NCBI GenBank assembly: GCA_017476665.1 | Contig: JAFUZJ010000054.1 | Location: 1 to 64,000, forward strand | Direction of reading: 5' to 3' | DNA length: 64,000 nucleotides | Source of the DNA: Lachnospiraceae bacterium | GTDB taxonomy: Bacteria; Bacillota; Clostridia; Lachnospirales; Lachnospiraceae | Shown here: positions 62,173 to 64,000 of the stretch, in pieces | How positions within the stretch are numbered: position 1 is the first letter of the stretch | Layout of the letters: every line of letters begins with the position of its first letter | The notes under the pieces: generated by a model | Database searches by the model: none | What the model was told of the DNA's origin: nothing | What the model saw: only the letters and a program-made list of their open reading frames with translations | Translations under genes and position numbers: made by a program

Positions 62173-62736
62173 TCACTCAATACTGTACTGTTTCAACTGC
62201 TTCCGCCGCTCTCTGTAATCCGGCATATACTTTTCAACCTCCTGCCAGAACGCCGGCGAATGATCCATATGCCGTCTGTGTGCCAACTCATGCACCACCA
62301 CATAGTCCACCAGCTCCTTCGGCACAAAGAGCAGCCTGCAGTTAAAATTCAGATTGCCGTCACTGCTGCAGCTCCCCCATCTGGTCTTCTGGTTGCGCAT
62401 GGTAATCCGCCCGTAGGCAATGCCCATGATATCGGCGTAATACGCTACCCGCTGTGTGATCAGCTGCCTAATCTGCCGCTTACCCGCCGCCGTCACTACT
62501 TCCGGCAGACAGGTGGCGGGATTTTCCTTGTGCACCTGCCACTGATTTCGCTTCTGCAGGATCCAGCCCGTATGTTTTTCAATAAAAAATCGGATTGTCT
62601 CGTCCGAAACCCGGTTCGGCACCCGGACCGTGACGGTACCGTCGCTTTTCACCTGCAGTCCCAGCGTTTTTCGTCTGGAATAAACGATCTGCAGGACAAC
62701 GGGCTCCTCTTCCTCGTAAATTATGTATTCCGTCAT
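62173..62736 (-). CDS. YgjP-type metallopeptidase
   Basis: The 187-residue protein has RRKTLGLQVKSDGTVTVRVP and a zinc-binding VVHELAHRRHMDHSPAFW, which is HExxH with a third His. NQKTRWGSCSSDGNLNFN and YMPDYRERRKQL surround it. This is the YgjP/DUF45 family (WLM/M48-like fold). Its substrate is unknown. It is located between an EamA transporter and RlmD. Confidence 0.9.
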   Translation of the reverse strand: MTEYIIYEEEEPVVLQIVYSRRKTLGLQVKSDGTVTVRVPNRVSDETIRFFIEKHTGWILQKRNQWQVHKENPATCLPEVVTAAGKRQIRQLITQRVAYYADIMGIAYGRITMRNQKTRWGSCSSDGNLNFNCRLLFVPKELVDYVVVHELAHRRHMDHSPAFWQEVEKYMPDYRERRKQLKQYSIE

Positions 62737-62758
62737 ACTTACACAGACCCTCCCTGTT

Positions 62759-63661
62759 TTATGCCGCCATGCGGTCCCGCCGCAGGGTGATATACCAGCG
62801 CACCAGCGCCGTGCCGATGATGATCACATATCCAATAATGCTGAGCGGCTCCGGCGTCTCGTGCAGAAACAACATTCCCAACAACGCCGCAAAGATCACC
62901 TGGGTATAGTCAAACACGGAAATTTCTTTGGCCGGGGCAAACTTGTACGCCGACGTAATGCCAAACTGTCCCACCGAGGCGGACACCCCCGCCAGGATCA
63001 GACAGAGCCACTGTCTGACCGTCATGGGGTGAAAATCCAAAATCAGAAACGGCGCCGTCACAAGACAGGAAAACACGGAGAAACACAGCACGATGATCGG
63101 CGTCCGCTCCCCTTTTCCGCCGAGCCTTCTCACAAAGACATAGGCCGTACCCGCACCGAATCCGCCGTACAGCCCAATGAGCGCCGGCACCACCGACAGA
63201 TCTCCCCCCGGCCGGATAATAAACAGCGCTCCGATAAAAGCAATCACCGTTGCCGCCACATCCACCACGGACGGAGTTTCTTTTAAAATGGGAACAGAAA
63301 GCAGGATGGCAAAAAAAGGGGAAAGCTTATTCAGCATATTTGCGTCCGCAATTCCCAGTCTGTCTATCGCATAAAAATTACAGATCAGTCCGCTGGTGCC
63401 GAAGATACATCGCCACGCGATGTCCCCCCAGCTTCCCCTTTGAACATGAAATTTTTCCTGACTCCGCAGCAGCAGAACCACCGTTACAATCGCCGCAAAC
63501 GCATTCCGGAAAAAGGCCTTCTGCATGGTGGGGACATCTCCGGAAAGGCGCACGAAAAACGTCATGAGAGAAAAGCCAAACGCTGCTGCCAGAATACACA
63601 GGATGCCTTTGATATGGGAATTTTTCTGCCCGGATCCTACGGGAAACTTCTCTCTACTCAT
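62759..63661 (-). CDS. EamA/DMT-family transporter
   Basis: I start at ATG 63661 after GGAGGTTAAAG. The longer frame runs back through the tRNA and is not real. The 300-residue protein has about ten membrane helices in two EamA repeats: ILAAAFGFSLMTFFVRLSG near the start and GVSASVGQFGITSAYKFA near the end. Such transporters carry metabolites or drugs, and the substrate cannot be inferred. It is downstream of tRNA-Pro, separated by a terminator. Confidence 0.9.
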   Translation of the reverse strand: MSREKFPVGSGQKNSHIKGILCILAAAFGFSLMTFFVRLSGDVPTMQKAFFRNAFAAIVTVVLLLRSQEKFHVQRGSWGDIAWRCIFGTSGLICNFYAIDRLGIADANMLNKLSPFFAILLSVPILKETPSVVDVAATVIAFIGALFIIRPGGDLSVVPALIGLYGGFGAGTAYVFVRRLGGKGERTPIIVLCFSVFSCLVTAPFLILDFHPMTVRQWLCLILAGVSASVGQFGITSAYKFAPAKEISVFDYTQVIFAALLGMLFLHETPEPLSIIGYVIIIGTALVRWYITLRRDRMAA

Positions 63662-63676
63662 CTTTAACCTCCAATG

Positions 63677-63718
63677 AAAAAAGTACCAAAATCGGGAAAT
63701 CCCAATTTTAGTACTTTT
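63677..63718 (-). terminator. terminator of tRNA-Pro
   Basis: AAAAGTACCAAAATCGGG and CCCAATTTTAGTACTTTT pair with one G-T and leave a 4-nt loop. The minus strand gives a six-T run. Confidence 0.8.
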
Positions 63719-63725
63719 GATCGTC

Positions 63726-63798
63726 GGAGTGGCGGGATTCGAACTCGCGACCTCCACCTCCCTAAGATGGCGCTCTAACCAAGCTGAGCCACACCCCG
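63726..63798 (-). tRNA. tRNA-Pro(AGG)
   Basis: Acceptor CGGGGTG / CACTCCG pairs with one G-T. The anticodon stem is CCATC / GGTGG with loop TTAGGGA, so the anticodon is AGG. The T-arm is GCGAG-TTCGAAT-CTCGC. CCA is not encoded. Confidence 0.95.
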
Positions 63799-63811
63799 AA
63801 ACACAAGTAAG

Positions 63812-63840
63812 ATTATAACCTGTGTGTTTTAAAAAAGCAA
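63812..63840 (-). promoter_or_regulatory. promoter of tRNA-Pro
   Basis: On the minus strand TTGCTT (63835-63840) and TATAAT (63812-63817) have a 17-bp spacer. They end 13 bp before the tRNA. Confidence 0.8.
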
Positions 63841-63847
63841 GCACTTT

Positions 63848-63873
63848 TTTCACAAAATGCGGATTTTGTGAAA
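63848..63873 (-). terminator. terminator of the PepD-like gene
   Basis: An 11-bp perfect stem TTTCACAAAAT / ATTTTGTGAAA with a 4-nt GC loop lies 24 bp after the stop codon. Confidence 0.7.
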
Positions 63874-63896
63874 TATGCCTTAAATTCGACATTTTC

Positions 63897-64000
63897 TCAA
63901 TTATTTTCTTTCGTTTCCAACAATTTCACCAGATATTCCCAGACCCGTTTCGTAGAGGCAATGCTCAATCTTTCCTCCGTGGTATGGATATTCTTCATAT
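63897..64000 (-). CDS. aminoacyl-histidine dipeptidase-like protein (M20), C-terminal end
   Basis: The frame enters from the right edge and ends at TGA 63897-63899. The visible KNIHTTEERLSIASTKRVWE, followed by YLVKLLETKENN, is the C-terminal signature of PepD/PepT-type M20 peptidases (IHTTEE..S..S..RV..YL). These zinc enzymes hydrolyse dipeptides such as beta-alanyl-histidine. The catalytic part is outside the window. Confidence 0.6.
   Translation of the reverse strand, partial: MKNIHTTEERLSIASTKRVWEYLVKLLETKENN

Noticed and set aside
63662-63892. N-terminal extension of the EamA transporter
   Set aside because: The extension translates the tRNA-Pro gene and its terminator. The ATG at 63661 has a good ribosome site.

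Overview
The window looks like a chromosome segment of an anaerobic Gram-positive gut Clostridium, most probably a Lachnospiraceae. The signs are Clostridia-type families (YlmH, CmpB-like, DUF6056-like, DUF5688-like, YtrA-type GntR), AGGAGG-type ribosome sites, consensus -35/-10 promoters with 17-bp spacers, an uronate (pectin or glycosaminoglycan) catabolic operon, and a very large sortase-type surface protein. The species is an inference. No 16S or other phylogenetic marker is present apart from RNase P RNA.

Layout. 1-13.2 kb is core-like and almost all on the minus strand: the start of a CmpB-like membrane protein, YlmH, a ZIP metal transporter, a polytopic membrane protein, two G3E/CobW metal-chaperone GTPases (one with an 80-residue His-rich stretch), a membrane-anchored trypsin-like protease, RNase P RNA, a TlpA/CcdA thiol-redox pair, an orphan FliD-like secreted protein, a DUF2075-like helicase, and an ABC exporter with its GntR repressor. 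13.3-20.0 kb is one 2235-residue cell-wall protein. A DUF6056-like membrane protein follows, then tRNA-Leu(AAG).

21.6-45.6 kb is a 24-kb integrated mobilizable element inserted in the 3' end of tRNA-Leu. A 21-bp direct repeat (attL/attR) bounds it, and a pair of TTGAACACCC repeats lies just inside each end. It carries a tyrosine integrase, two small excisionase-type HTH proteins, a P-loop replication-type protein, MobC and a minimal HUH relaxase. It also carries two PIN toxin-antitoxin loci and a phage-like recombination block (Rad52-like annealing protein, SSB, YqaJ exonuclease, DUF932, DUF5688). The cargo is a 9-kb minus-strand defence island: a split adenine methylase with a GIY-YIG/helicase/methylase protein, a FRG-domain protein and a TIR-domain protein.

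45.6-50.1 kb is a graveyard of earlier insertions at the same tRNA: a truncated integrase, IS21 istA/istB and IS66 fragments, and large perfect hairpins. It also holds an intact 902-residue NACHT-pentapeptide STAND protein, a second candidate antiphage gene. 50.2-52.8 kb has small genes and a membrane protein.

52.9-57.3 kb is a minus-strand uronate operon, kduI - kduD - rpiB/dhuI-like - kdgA - kdgK. It converts unsaturated-uronate products through 2-keto-3-deoxygluconate and its 6-phosphate to pyruvate and glyceraldehyde-3-phosphate. kduD carries an in-frame TGA. 57.5-64 kb is core-like again: a DHH phosphoesterase, a polar amino-acid ABC importer, RlmD, a YgjP-type metallopeptidase, an EamA transporter, tRNA-Pro(AGG), and the end of a PepD-like dipeptidase.
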